A stretch of 26,908 bases of DNA from JBJKPP01 sp046706145 (GCA_046706145.1 JBJKPP010000159.1:1-26908); one strand, 5' to 3'. Counted from the first letter of the stretch, positions 16,278 to 25,347 are shown. Numbers and translations are program-made. Notes: generated by a model from the sequence alone, not told the origin.

Positions 16278-18944
16278 ATGAAAAAACTGTTTATTATCTT
16301 TATTCTAGTTGCGTTTGTTAGACAAAGTTATTGTCAAACACCGCCATACAAAAATCCCAAATTACCAATTAAAGAAAGAGTCGAAGATTTACTCTCCCGG
16401 ATGACATTGAAAGAAAAATTCTTCCAACTCTTCATGGTTCCGGGTGATTTAAATAACGGCAAAGAACAGTATAAGGATGGAATATTTGGCTTACAGCTCA
16501 ATACCAGAGCAGCATCGGGAAATGCCGCCGATCAAATGCTTCATTACGAAAACACAGGATCGGCAGAATCCGAAGCGAAAGAAATAAATAAAATTCAAAA
16601 GTATTTTATCAATGATACCAAACTTGGTATTCCTATTATTCCTTTTGACGAAGCTCTGCATGGTTCAATTCGGCCAGGCGCAACAGCTTTCCCTGAAGCT
16701 ATTGGATTAGCAGCAACATGGGATGTTCCTCTTATGAGAGAAGTTGCACATGCCATTGCGACAGAAGTTAGATCAAGAGGAATACGACAGGTTCTATCAC
16801 CGGTAATAAACATTGCCCGAGATGTTAGATGGGGCAGAACTGAAGAAACATACGGAGAAGATCCTTATCTAACTACACAAATGGGGGTTGCATTCATTTC
16901 TGAGTTTGAAAAGTTAGGGGTGATTGCCACACCAAAACATTTTGTAGCAAACGTTGGCGCAGGAGGCAGGGATAGTTATCCTATTAATTACGATCAAAGA
17001 CTGATGGATGAAATTTATTTTCCCGCTTTCAAAGCGGCTATTCAAAAAGCCCATGCAAGATCAATTATGATCTCTTACAACTCTTACAACGGAGCTCCCT
17101 GCAGTGCAAATAATTGGCTGTTAAATGTAAAACTAAAAAAAGATTGGGGATTCAATGGATTCGTTATCTCCGATGCGGGAGCAATTGGCGGAGCTACCGA
17201 TTTGCATAAAACAGCAAAAAATTATACAGTTGCCACACAGAAAGCAATTAATGCCGGTCTGGATGTAATGCTCCAAACTTCATATTCACAATATCCAATT
17301 TTTTACGATGCTTTCAAAAAAGGGTTAATTAAAGAATCAAGAATTGATGATGCTGTAAGAAGAGTGTTAACCGCTAAATTTAAGCTGGGTCTGTTTGAGC
17401 ATCCTTATGTGGATGTTGAGGAAGCAAAAAAAATAAATGATAGTGCAGAACATCGCGAACTGGCAGAAAAAGCTGCAGAAGAATCTATTGTTTTACTTAA
17501 GAATGAAAATAATATTCTGCCGTTAAAAAAAGACTTAAAGAGAATTGCGGTAATTGGAACAGACGCCGTTGAGGGAAGACTCGGCGGATACAGCCGTCCG
17601 GAAGGCGATGTAGTCAGCATACTTGAAGGAATAAAGTCGAAAGTGAAAGATTTCGCTAAAGTAAAATACGCACCAGGATGTGGAAGATATAGTGTAGAAT
17701 ACGTCCCAATACCTCCGGAAAATTTATTTTGTTTAAAGGAGGGTAAAAAAGAAGAGGGATTATTCGGTAAGTATTTTGCCAATCCAAAATTCGAAGGGGA
17801 ACCTGTATTCACGAGGGTTGATAAAAGAATAGACTTTGGCTGGACGCTTTTCTCCCCTAACCCTGATAAATTAGATTATAGCTGGTACTCCATTTTGTGG
17901 GAAGGAAAAATCATCGGGCCAAAAACGGGCAAGGTAAATATAGGAATTGAAGGAAATGACGGGTATAGATTATATATAAATAACAAATTGATAATTAATG
18001 ATTGGATTCAAAAATCATACACGACCAATACAGTTCCATATGAATTTCAAAAAGGAAAAGAATACAATATAAAAGTTGAATTTTATACAACTGCAGGAAA
18101 TACAAGATTTAAACTAATATGGGACGAGGGTGTGAATAATGACTGGCAGCAAAAAATTAGCGATGCAGTTGATATAGCAAAACAAAGTGATGCAGCAATT
18201 GTAACCGTAGGAATTAATGAAGGAGAATCACACGATAGGGCTCTGCTGAGCCTGCCTGGACATCAAGAAGAATTAATAAAAGCAGTAGCAAAAACCGGAG
18301 TTCCTACTATTGTTTTATTGGTTGGCGGCAGTGCAATAACAATGTCTCACTGGATTCATGATGTGCCGGGTATAATTGACGTCTGGTATCCTGGTGAGGC
18401 TGGAGGAAATGCAGTTGCTAATGTTTTGTTTGGCGTCTATGACCCCGCAGGCAGATTGCCGATAACTTTCCCTATTTCGGAAGGACAATTGCCCTTATAT
18501 TATAATCATGCACCCACAGGCAGGGGTGACGATTATGTAAATCTCACAGGACAACCCTTATTCCCCTTCGGATATGGATTAAGCTATACGAAGTTCGAGT
18601 ATAGTGATTTAGTTTTTAGTAAAAAAGAAATAAACCCGGATGAAGATGTTACTGTACACTTTAAAATAAAAAATATCGGGAGAGTTGGGGGAGACGAAGT
18701 GCCGCAATTATACATTAAAGAGTTGTTTGCTTCCGTCACAAGACCAATTATTGAACTGAAAGGATTTGAGAGAATTTATCTTAATCCAAGTGAAACAAAA
18801 GAGGTAGAATTTACAATTACTCCCAAGCAATTATCAATACTAGATGAAAATTTGCAATGGAAGGTTGAGCCAGGAGATTTTAGAATTATGATTGGAGCAT
18901 CATCTAAAGATATAAAGCTAAGAGGAACAATTAATGTTAAATAG
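16278..18944 (+). CDS. exported glycoside hydrolase family 3 with PA14 domain (beta-glucosidase/xylosidase)
   Basis: This 888-residue exported enzyme removes terminal beta-linked sugars from glycans, probably in the periplasm. A signal peptide (about 1-19, ending SYC before Gln20) is followed by the GH3 TIM barrel, with GRTEETYGEDP (186-196), KHF (220-222) and the nucleophile D299 in GFVISDAGAI. The (beta/alpha)6 sandwich follows and is interrupted by a PA14 domain (about 493-618, GLFGKYFANPKFEG to RFKLIWDEG). Then come INEGESHDR (646-654) with the probable acid/base glutamate, and a C-terminal fibronectin III-like domain from about 775. SDAGAI resembles the SDCGAI of xylosidase-like GH3 enzymes, with Ala for Cys. 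The start ATG gives a good signal peptide. The substrate is inferred only. Confidence 0.92.
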   Translation: MKKLFIIFILVAFVRQSYCQTPPYKNPKLPIKERVEDLLSRMTLKEKFFQLFMVPGDLNNGKEQYKDGIFGLQLNTRAASGNAADQMLHYENTGSAESEAKEINKIQKYFINDTKLGIPIIPFDEALHGSIRPGATAFPEAIGLAATWDVPLMREVAHAIATEVRSRGIRQVLSPVINIARDVRWGRTEETYGEDPYLTTQMGVAFISEFEKLGVIATPKHFVANVGAGGRDSYPINYDQRLMDEIYFPAFKAAIQKAHARSIMISYNSYNGAPCSANNWLLNVKLKKDWGFNGFVISDAGAIGGATDLHKTAKNYTVATQKAINAGLDVMLQTSYSQYPIFYDAFKKGLIKESRIDDAVRRVLTAKFKLGLFEHPYVDVEEAKKINDSAEHRELAEKAAEESIVLLKNENNILPLKKDLKRIAVIGTDAVEGRLGGYSRPEGDVVSILEGIKSKVKDFAKVKYAPGCGRYSVEYVPIPPENLFCLKEGKKEEGLFGKYFANPKFEGEPVFTRVDKRIDFGWTLFSPNPDKLDYSWYSILWEGKIIGPKTGKVNIGIEGNDGYRLYINNKLIINDWIQKSYTTNTVPYEFQKGKEYNIKVEFYTTAGNTRFKLIWDEGVNNDWQQKISDAVDIAKQSDAAIVTVGINEGESHDRALLSLPGHQEELIKAVAKTGVPTIVLLVGGSAITMSHWIHDVPGIIDVWYPGEAGGNAVANVLFGVYDPAGRLPITFPISEGQLPLYYNHAPTGRGDDYVNLTGQPLFPFGYGLSYTKFEYSDLVFSKKEINPDEDVTVHFKIKNIGRVGGDEVPQLYIKELFASVTRPIIELKGFERIYLNPSETKEVEFTITPKQLSILDENLQWKVEPGDFRIMIGASSKDIKLRGTINVK

Positions 18945-18951
18945 ATGTTAT

Positions 18952-18977
18952 TAGGGCGACTCGTGAGTCGTTCCTAC
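18952..18977. repeat. palindromic repeat, imperfect copy
   Basis: tagggcgactc, a gt centre, then gagtcgttcctac. The right arm has two C-to-T changes, tolerated as G-T pairs, and the left arm lacks one G. It lies only 8 bases after the GH3 stop codon, so it could fold in the 3' end of that transcript. Confidence 0.75.
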
Positions 18978-19112
18978 AAAAGGAATGTTCTGATAGAAGT
19001 TTACCAATTAAATTTTTTTGTTTTATCTCACACTTTAAATAGAAAAATATTCTTAAAGTATTTAATTCTTTCAAAATGACTAATTTTATTTTCAAACAAA
19101 GGGAAGTTATTC

Positions 19113-19814
19113 ATGAAAAGTATTTTATGTTCTATTTGTTTATTCCTGTTTTTCTTTCAGTTTTCTGCCCTAAGCCAAAATAATATGAAAGAAGATTGGC
19201 CAAATTTAAAAAGATATGCAAAAGCAGATGAAAAACTACCACCACCTTCCCCAGATGGAAACAGGGTCGTTTTTATGGGCAATTCCATTACAGAATTCTG
19301 GGCCAAAATAGATACTGCATTTTTTGCTAACAATAAAAATTATATAGACCGGGGTATAAGCGGTCAAACTTCACCACAGATGCTTCTTCGTTTTCGGCAG
19401 GATGTAATAAATTTGAATCCCAAGATCGTTGTTATTTTAGCAGGGACAAATGACATAGCTGAGAATACAGGCCCGATTTCACTGAAGGATATTTTTGGAA
19501 ATATTGTTTCAATGACTGAGCTAGCCCAGGTAAATAAAATCAAAGTAATCCTATGTTCCGTTTTGCCTGCTTATGATTTTCCATGGCATCATGGCTTAAA
19601 GCCTGCAGAAAAAATTGTCAGGCTAAACAAAATGATTAGATCTTATGCCGAAGAAAATCATATTACTTATGTTGATTATTATTCAAAGATGGTTGATGAA
19701 AGAAAAGGTCTAGATGCAAAGCTTACCAAAGATGGAGTTCATCCTAATTTGGCCGGATATGAAGTAATGGATGTTATGGTTGAAAAGGCTATAAAGAAGG
19801 TATTAAACCAATAA
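19113..19814 (+). CDS. exported SGNH/GDSL-type esterase
   Basis: This 233-residue exported serine esterase has a signal peptide at about 1-22 (hydrophobic core LCSICLFLFFFQF, cleavage near LSQ). The four SGNH blocks are in order: block I FMGNSITEFW with nucleophile S58 (GNS in place of GDS), block II RGISGQTS with G84, block III AGTNDIAEN with N113, and block V DGVHPNLAGY with D207 and H210 of the triad. The family deacetylates sugars or hydrolyses lipids; the N-terminal layout and the exported GH3 neighbour suggest carbohydrate esters. The ATG at 19113 has AAAGGGAAG upstream. A palindromic repeat lies on each side. The 168-base gap after GH3 leaves open whether the two are co-transcribed. 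Confidence 0.88.
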   Translation: MKSILCSICLFLFFFQFSALSQNNMKEDWPNLKRYAKADEKLPPPSPDGNRVVFMGNSITEFWAKIDTAFFANNKNYIDRGISGQTSPQMLLRFRQDVINLNPKIVVILAGTNDIAENTGPISLKDIFGNIVSMTELAQVNKIKVILCSVLPAYDFPWHHGLKPAEKIVRLNKMIRSYAEENHITYVDYYSKMVDERKGLDAKLTKDGVHPNLAGYEVMDVMVEKAIKKVLNQ

Positions 19815-19849
19815 TAAGCGTCATTCATTGTCATTCTACAGATTTATAG

Positions 19850-19877
19850 TTAAGGGCGACTCGTGAGTCGCCCCTAC
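19850..19877. repeat. palindromic repeat, nearly perfect copy
   Basis: The left arm is ttaagggcgactc with a gt centre and the right arm gagtcgcccctac. Nine base pairs of the core (gggcgactc with gagtcgccc) are perfect; one outer pair is lost. It lies between the convergent SGNH esterase and S9A peptidase genes, so it may serve as a two-sided 3' end structure. Confidence 0.8.
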
Positions 19878-19914
19878 AACATCTCCTGTGCAGCAGTATA
19901 TTTAATTTATGACT

Positions 19915-22191
19915 TTACTTAGCAGCTTGAAAACTAGGTACTCCGAACTGCCATAATAGAAAACCATATTCATCTGCTCTTTCTGTATCACGCTGTTCTT
20001 TGGTTGAACCGTAACCATGACCACCGCTATAATCTACTCTAAGCAGTATAGGTTTTCCACTAGCTGTAGCCGCCTGAAGCCTTGCTGTCATTTTTCCCGC
20101 TTGCCAAGGACTTACACGGGGATCATTCCAGCCAGTAGTTAATAGTACAGCCGGATATTTTACCCCGTCCCGTACATGCTGATATGAATCCATCGCATAT
20201 AAATCTTCAAATCCTGCCTGTGTCTTAACACTGCCAAATTCCGGAATATTAGGAGGACCGTTTGGTGAAAATTCACTACGAAGCGTATTAGATGAGCCAA
20301 CCTGATCAACAACTGCTGCAAATAAATCGGGTCTTTCAGTCATTGCTCTTCCTACAGTAATACCGCCAGCACTTCCTCCCATTATACCAAGTTTTGAGGG
20401 AGAAGTATAGTTATGTTTTATCAAATATTCTGCGCATGCAATAAAATCGCGCCATGTATTCGGCTTAGTCAGCTCTTTACCGGCGTTGTGCCAATCCTCG
20501 CCGTAAACTCCACTACCCCTAACGTGGGCAATAGCGTATATTCCACCATTGTCATACCAGCCAAGAAGTACGGGATCATAACCTGGATAAATTGTTATGC
20601 CATATGATCCATATCCGTATAGTATTGTTGGATTACTTCCATCCAATTTTGTTCCCTTTTTATAAATTAGTGAGAGTGGTATCATAGTACCATCATAACT
20701 CTCTACTTTCACTTCTTCAGAAGTTAAATCTTCGGCTTTATCATATGGCCCTAATGGCCTAAGTCCGGTATTAGTTACTTTATTGTTCTTGGGATCATAG
20801 GAGTATATTTGTTCCGCTTGAGTCCAGGATGTCATGTCGAAGATAATTCCCGGAATCCGGTTATCGCTCGAAGAGAATTCTACTGTCCCTTGAATCGGCA
20901 AGTTTATTTTTTCAGGCGAATTAGTACTATAAGGAATGCGGTAAACCTGCCCTACTACACCATCAAGCTCTCCAACGTAAAGTGCATCTTCAGCAGATGC
21001 AAGCTGTTTAATAACTTTCTCACTCTGCGGAATTATAGTCTTGGCTTTAGAAATATCCGGATTCTTCAAACCAACTTCAATTACCTTGAACCGTGGTGCA
21101 TCTTTGTGTGTTAGTAAATAGAGATCATCACCATGCACGGCAAAATTTGTGACATCGTCGTTTACATCGGTAACCTTCTGCCAAGGTGTATCCGGCTTAC
21201 CAACCTCATCCAGCGGTGCAGTATATAAAGTAATCTCATTCTGTACGCCGTGGGCAATTAAACCAAATGCGTATGAAGATTTCTCAGAAGTGAAAATAAT
21301 TGGAAAATCATCCGGACTTATCGTAACTTTCGGCGAAACTCCGTAACCGAAGACCATTTCATCCTTCTCAGGATCGGTTCCTATTTCGTGAAGATAAATG
21401 TGACTCTTTTGATATTTCTCAGTAGGTGGTGAGTTAGGAGATAATTTTTGTAACCTGTTATAAAAAAACGAGTGGTTATCATGCCGCCAAGCTATCATGT
21501 TAAACTGGGCTCGTGTAATTTCTTCCCCGGTTTCTTTTGCAGTACGTGTGTCTATTACATGAAGTGTAGCGTTTTCGGATCCACCAGGAGATACACCCAC
21601 AGCAACGTAGTGCCCGTCATAAGAAGGCGTATAATAACTAATTGCCCATTGCGGACCACCTTTCTTTTCATATTTCGCCGGATCGAGCAGAATTTGTTCT
21701 TTTCCACTTAGGCCATGACGCATATAAAGTCTTGCTACCTGCTGGTCAGGTAAAGTTTTTTCGTAGAAATACAAATCTCCGGGAAGTAATATAACACCTG
21801 AAACTCTCGCAGGTACGGATTTATCATATTTTTTTATGTCAGCTAATAGAGAGTCACGACCAGGAATGTTTGCCAATACCGAGCGTGTATAACTATTTTG
21901 CTCTTTAAACCAGCGCTGAACAGTCGTGTCTTCAAGGTTTTCCATATATCGGTATCTGTCAACAACTTTCATCCCGTATAAAGTATCAACAACCGGGCGC
22001 ACTGGTGCAATTGGAGGGCCGTTCTTTATCGCTTCCTGGCCAGTTTGTCCAAAGGCAGGCTGACAATAAAAGGCAGAAACTATAAAAATTATGGCTATTA
22101 CCAACGACATTGCAAAATTGAACCTACAAGTTCTGTTATTCCAATTTCTGCAGAAGTTAGTGAATTTAGCGTAGGTATGCTTATAATTCAT
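19915..22191 (-). CDS. prolyl oligopeptidase family serine peptidase (S9A), exported
   Basis: This 758-residue peptidase cleaves short peptides after proline. An N-terminal seven-bladed propeller (about 100-480) gates a C-terminal alpha/beta hydrolase domain. The catalytic triad is visible: S607 in GIMGGSAGGITVGRA, D690 in TTGWNDPRVSPWQ and H725 in YSGGHGYG. The conserved HVRGSGVYGEDWHNAGK segment (556-572) precedes them. A hydrophobic signal segment lies at about 29-48, ending AFGQ, after an unusually long polar N-terminus of 27 residues. The first ATG is kept because GGGAGA lies 6 bases upstream, whereas M28 has no good site. The gene converges with the SGNH esterase gene. Periplasmic location is inferred. 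Confidence 0.93.
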   Translation of the reverse strand: MNYKHTYAKFTNFCRNWNNRTCRFNFAMSLVIAIIFIVSAFYCQPAFGQTGQEAIKNGPPIAPVRPVVDTLYGMKVVDRYRYMENLEDTTVQRWFKEQNSYTRSVLANIPGRDSLLADIKKYDKSVPARVSGVILLPGDLYFYEKTLPDQQVARLYMRHGLSGKEQILLDPAKYEKKGGPQWAISYYTPSYDGHYVAVGVSPGGSENATLHVIDTRTAKETGEEITRAQFNMIAWRHDNHSFFYNRLQKLSPNSPPTEKYQKSHIYLHEIGTDPEKDEMVFGYGVSPKVTISPDDFPIIFTSEKSSYAFGLIAHGVQNEITLYTAPLDEVGKPDTPWQKVTDVNDDVTNFAVHGDDLYLLTHKDAPRFKVIEVGLKNPDISKAKTIIPQSEKVIKQLASAEDALYVGELDGVVGQVYRIPYSTNSPEKINLPIQGTVEFSSSDNRIPGIIFDMTSWTQAEQIYSYDPKNNKVTNTGLRPLGPYDKAEDLTSEEVKVESYDGTMIPLSLIYKKGTKLDGSNPTILYGYGSYGITIYPGYDPVLLGWYDNGGIYAIAHVRGSGVYGEDWHNAGKELTKPNTWRDFIACAEYLIKHNYTSPSKLGIMGGSAGGITVGRAMTERPDLFAAVVDQVGSSNTLRSEFSPNGPPNIPEFGSVKTQAGFEDLYAMDSYQHVRDGVKYPAVLLTTGWNDPRVSPWQAGKMTARLQAATASGKPILLRVDYSGGHGYGSTKEQRDTERADEYGFLLWQFGVPSFQAAK

Positions 22192-22247
22192 AGCTTATCT
22201 CCCATACAATTATTAATGGTTAGTTTTTAGTACACAAAGGATTTTAA

Positions 22248-22255
22248 CAAATATA
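22248..22255 (-). promoter_or_regulatory. possible -7 box (TAnnTTTG) for the S9A gene
   Basis: Read on the minus strand this is TATATTTG, 57 bases before the peptidase ATG. A second match, TAAATTTG, lies at 22312-22319. With no -33 partner and such AT-rich sequence, neither can be trusted alone. Confidence 0.2.
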
Positions 22256-22389
22256 AGCATTAATAAAACAATTAACGCACATGCCGAGAAATTGCTAACT
22301 CTCTAAAGTGCCAAATTTATATTCACATGCAGATATTAACAAATTAAGTCTTTTTTACTATTACAAATTTTCGATTCCTCACAACGGTA

Positions 22390-22432
22390 CGTCTTTAGGA
22401 TAATGTAAAGACGATGCGGTACATCGTTCAAC
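22390..22432. repeat. degenerate inverted repeats
   Basis: cgtcttta (22390-22397) pairs with taaagacg (22406-22413) around 8 bases. Overlapping it, acgatg (22411-22416) pairs with catcgt (22422-22427) around cggta. The two stems are mutually exclusive. The gtaaagac segment recalls the gtagagac end of the palindrome at 16127, so this may be a decayed relative. Confidence 0.4.
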
Positions 22433-22511
22433 ATAGCAATAAAAAAATGAAACTCTTAACCATCAGAATCTCATTTGTTTTAAATTTGGTTACTATAGGT
22501 AATTATATTTT

Positions 22512-22535
22512 TGGCGACTCTTGAGTCGCCCCTAC
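22512..22535. repeat. palindromic repeat, left arm shortened
   Basis: ggcgactc (22513-22520) and gagtcgcc (22523-22530) form a perfect 8-bp stem around a tt centre. The right arm goes on as cctac like the other copies, while the outer left arm is replaced by a T-run. On the minus strand the stem is followed by A residues only. It lies about 95 bases past the 3' end of the P-type ATPase gene. Confidence 0.75.
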
Positions 22536-22629
22536 GACAGTTTGTTTAAGCTTTGTGTATTTCTCAATTTTTCATCTCAGAAGAAAACATCATCAAAAAT
22601 CTTCCACTAATATCTATAAGTCTAAGATG

Positions 22630-24549
22630 TTATTCATTCTTAAATGGAAGGGTATCATAATCAGAAAGGACTTTAGGTTTGATAGCTACGCGCAGTGCAT
22701 TTACAACAGCAAGAACATCTATTATTTCCTGTGTAATAGCACCAGCCACAGGTAGTAATAATCCAAACGAAGCGAGAAACATACCCAGAACACTCAATGC
22801 CATCCCACCAATAGCACTTTGCATAGCAATTGAACGCATTCTTCTACTGATATGAAGAAGTTCATCTACTCTTTGAAGTGAACTTTCAAGAATAACTGCA
22901 CCGGCAGCTTCCGAAGTAATATCACTCCCCTGTCCAAAAGCAATTCCTACAGTTGCTGCTGTAAGTGCGGGAGCATCATTTATTCCATCTCCCATAAACA
23001 CTGTGTCTGCATTTTTAGTTTCATCTTTTACAAGCTGAAGTTTCTGCTCAGGTGTTTGATTTGCATAGACTTTTTTTATTCCAACCTTGTCTGCTAAATA
23101 TTTAACTTCAGATTCCCGGTCACCGGAAATAAGCAAAACCTTGTCAAATCGATGAAGGTGTTCAAGATGTTTTATGAAAGATATTCCATCGGCTCTTGGT
23201 TCGTCTCTAAACTCAAAAAGGGCTGCGAATTGATCATCAATTACGACAACACACTCCATACCACCCGACAACTGTGGTATAATTTCGGTAAACTCAGGGT
23301 TTTGTGCAATAAGTTTATTACGACTTGTAATTAAAACCTGATGTTCGTTGACTATTCCTTTTAAACCTTCTCCGGGGTGTTCATTAACTTCGCTGGCTTC
23401 GGGAATGGTAATCTTTTGAACACGTGCAGCTTCCAAAACAGCAAAAGCTAGAGGATGCCTGGAATAATTCTCTAATGCAGCAACTAGCATCAATACATCT
23501 TCTTCTTGAAATCTCTTGTTTGTCAGAATTTGCACTAGTTTTGGTTCGCCATAAGTGAGTGTTCCAGTTTTGTCAAACATTGCGGTGCGGCATGTTTCAA
23601 TTTTTTCGAGTACAGTAGGATCTTTTATTATTATACTGTGCTTAGCTGCAAGGGAAATGGAACCAATAATAGTTACAGGTATTGCAATCAACAAAGGGCA
23701 AGGGGTTGCTATTACTAATACACTAAGAAACCGGATTGGATTTCCACTTAATGCCCATGCTAAAATTGCAATTGCAATTGCTAAGGGTGTGTAGTAAGCT
23801 CCTAATTGGTCTGCAAGCCTGCGTATCTTTGGCCGGTTTTGTTCCGATTGATGCATTACCTGCATTATCTTGGCATAGCGTGAATCCTTAGCTCGTTTAT
23901 CAGCTCTTATAGTTAGTGCTGAACTGCCGTTTATTGCTCCTGACAAAACGGCTGAGCCTAATACTTTAGACATTATATAAGGTTCACCCGTTAAATAAGA
24001 TTCGTCCATAGTTCCGTGCCCTTCAACAACAGTCCCGTCAACCGGACAAATTTCATGAGGATAGACAATGAGCTGCTCACCCACATGAATTTCTTCTATC
24101 GGTATATCTTTTATTAATTTATTTTCCTTTCGATGTGCAATTGAAGGCATACGCTTGGCAAGCGCTTGAAGTACCGAAGAAGCACTTCTCACAGCAAACG
24201 ACTCAAGAGTTTGTCCACCTGAAAGCATTAGTACTACCAATGCACCTGCAAGATATTCTCCTAAAAGAACTGAGGTAATAATTGAAATCCCTGCTAGAAG
24301 GTCAGAGCTAAACTCGAGACGAACTAATTTAGTCAGAAGAACACCGACTAAAGGTATTCCTCCAAAAGCCAAAACGATAAGCAACGGAAGATTATATAAC
24401 GGCAGGCTAAATATTTCACTCCCAATCTCAATGAGGAATCGAAGGATTATGAACACAATAATCCCCAATAAGGAAAGAATCGCAATCAAGCTGTCTAATG
24501 TAACGCGTGTTTTTTTTGGAATTCCAGATTTGTTAGCTATATTCCCCAC
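22630..24549 (-). CDS. P1B-type heavy-metal-translocating ATPase, TPCP subgroup
   Basis: This 639-residue inner membrane pump moves a transition metal using ATP. P-type landmarks are TGEP (187-190, actuator), TPCP (282-285, metal-binding helix), DKTGT with phosphorylated D326, SRHPLA (363-368, the HP nucleotide-binding motif) and GDGINDAPAL (520-529). Paired helices flank these, with six to eight membrane segments in all. TPCP in place of CPC, plus QEIID (607-611) in a C-terminal helix, fits the P1B-5 subgroup, reported to carry nickel or iron; this is from memory. There is no N-terminal CxxC metal-binding domain and no C-terminal hemerythrin domain. The start is GTG, with AAGGG 11 bases upstream. 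It lies 51 bases after the SDR gene, so the two are probably co-transcribed. Confidence 0.9.
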   Translation of the reverse strand: MGNIANKSGIPKKTRVTLDSLIAILSLLGIIVFIILRFLIEIGSEIFSLPLYNLPLLIVLAFGGIPLVGVLLTKLVRLEFSSDLLAGISIITSVLLGEYLAGALVVLMLSGGQTLESFAVRSASSVLQALAKRMPSIAHRKENKLIKDIPIEEIHVGEQLIVYPHEICPVDGTVVEGHGTMDESYLTGEPYIMSKVLGSAVLSGAINGSSALTIRADKRAKDSRYAKIMQVMHQSEQNRPKIRRLADQLGAYYTPLAIAIAILAWALSGNPIRFLSVLVIATPCPLLIAIPVTIIGSISLAAKHSIIIKDPTVLEKIETCRTAMFDKTGTLTYGEPKLVQILTNKRFQEEDVLMLVAALENYSRHPLAFAVLEAARVQKITIPEASEVNEHPGEGLKGIVNEHQVLITSRNKLIAQNPEFTEIIPQLSGGMECVVVIDDQFAALFEFRDEPRADGISFIKHLEHLHRFDKVLLISGDRESEVKYLADKVGIKKVYANQTPEQKLQLVKDETKNADTVFMGDGINDAPALTAATVGIAFGQGSDITSEAAGAVILESSLQRVDELLHISRRMRSIAMQSAIGGMALSVLGMFLASFGLLLPVAGAITQEIIDVLAVVNALRVAIKPKVLSDYDTLPFKNE

Positions 24550-24600
24550 AATGTTGTATTCCCTTCATCTCCGAAGCCGTGCAAATAATTGCCCGCATAC

Positions 24601-25347
24601 TTAATGATTAATCAAATGAAAAATCTTTTCAGGATCGGTCCGGGCACCATGCCATAATGACTTAGCACTACCTACCGGCCTTTCATATACTTCATTCTCT
24701 AGGCTTTCCATAGTCTCAAATGCAACCGCTTCAGGAGATATGCCTTTGTCTTTTTGCCCACGTCTATCCCTTGCACCTTTATCAAGTTCAGTATTAGTAG
24801 TAGGTGGAATTATTTCAAATACTTTCACACTTGTATCTCTTAACTGATGGCGAAGAGAAATACTGAAAGAATGGATGGCAGCTTTGGTAGCACTGTAAAT
24901 AGGAACCATAGACAAGGGGATAAAACCAAGTCCTGAAGAAATATTTATGATTGCTGATTCCTGTCTTTGCATAAGATGCGGAATAAATAAAGCGGATAGA
25001 TGTATTGGAGCAGTCAAATTTATTTCGATTTCACTTTCCCCGGCAAGACTGTCGGTGCCTTTTCTAAAATCGATTTCTCTCTGTATTCCGGCATTGTTTA
25101 CCAAGACATTAAATTTCTTGAAATTTGTGATAACCCAATTATATAACTCAATTCTCCCTTTTGCGGTAGACAAATCACAAGGCTTAACGTAAACATCAGA
25201 CAGAAGATCTTTAACTTCCGTCAATTTGCTCTTTCTTCTTCCGCATATAATAACATGATTACCTGCATCTATAAAAGCTTTGGCTAGAGCAAAACCAATA
25301 CCTGTAGCCCCACCGGTAATTAATATTGTGTTTTTCTTCAGGTTCAT
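24601..25347 (-). CDS. short-chain dehydrogenase/reductase (SDR)
   Basis: This 248-residue NAD(P)-dependent oxidoreductase is of classical SDR length. It has the TGGATGIG cofactor loop (11-18), a GRR pair near 36-38 after the second strand that suggests NADP(H) preference, CDLS (57-60), NNAG (84-87), N110, S137 or S138 in NISSG, and the catalytic Y151-x-x-x-K155 in YSATKAA. After the catalytic helix, PPTTNTELDKGAR recalls the DltE-like group. The substrate is unknown. The ATG has GGGAGA 8 bases upstream. It is followed closely by the metal ATPase gene, and there is nothing in either protein to explain the pairing. Confidence 0.9.
   Translation of the reverse strand: MNLKKNTILITGGATGIGFALAKAFIDAGNHVIICGRRKSKLTEVKDLLSDVYVKPCDLSTAKGRIELYNWVITNFKKFNVLVNNAGIQREIDFRKGTDSLAGESEIEINLTAPIHLSALFIPHLMQRQESAIINISSGLGFIPLSMVPIYSATKAAIHSFSISLRHQLRDTSVKVFEIIPPTTNTELDKGARDRRGQKDKGISPEAVAFETMESLENEVYERPVGSAKSLWHGARTDPEKIFHLINH

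Larger units (their letters stand above)
22192..22629. other. 438-base intergenic region with several repeats
   Basis: No gene is seen here. The gap lies upstream of the S9A gene and downstream of the P-type ATPase gene, both on the minus strand. It holds a possible -7 box for the peptidase, one degenerate inverted repeat (22390-22432) and one clear palindromic repeat (22512-22535). The rest is AT-rich without visible structure. Confidence 0.6.

Noticed and set aside
16278..19814. Polysaccharide utilisation locus of the SusCD type
   Set aside because: No SusC/SusD pair or hybrid regulator is next to the GH3 and SGNH genes; the TonB receptor end is 6.8 kb away on the other strand with unrelated genes between.
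22555..22755. Plus-strand frame of 66 codons at the 3' end of the P-type ATPase gene
   Set aside because: It mostly overlaps the ATPase C-terminus in antisense, has no good start site and looks like chance.
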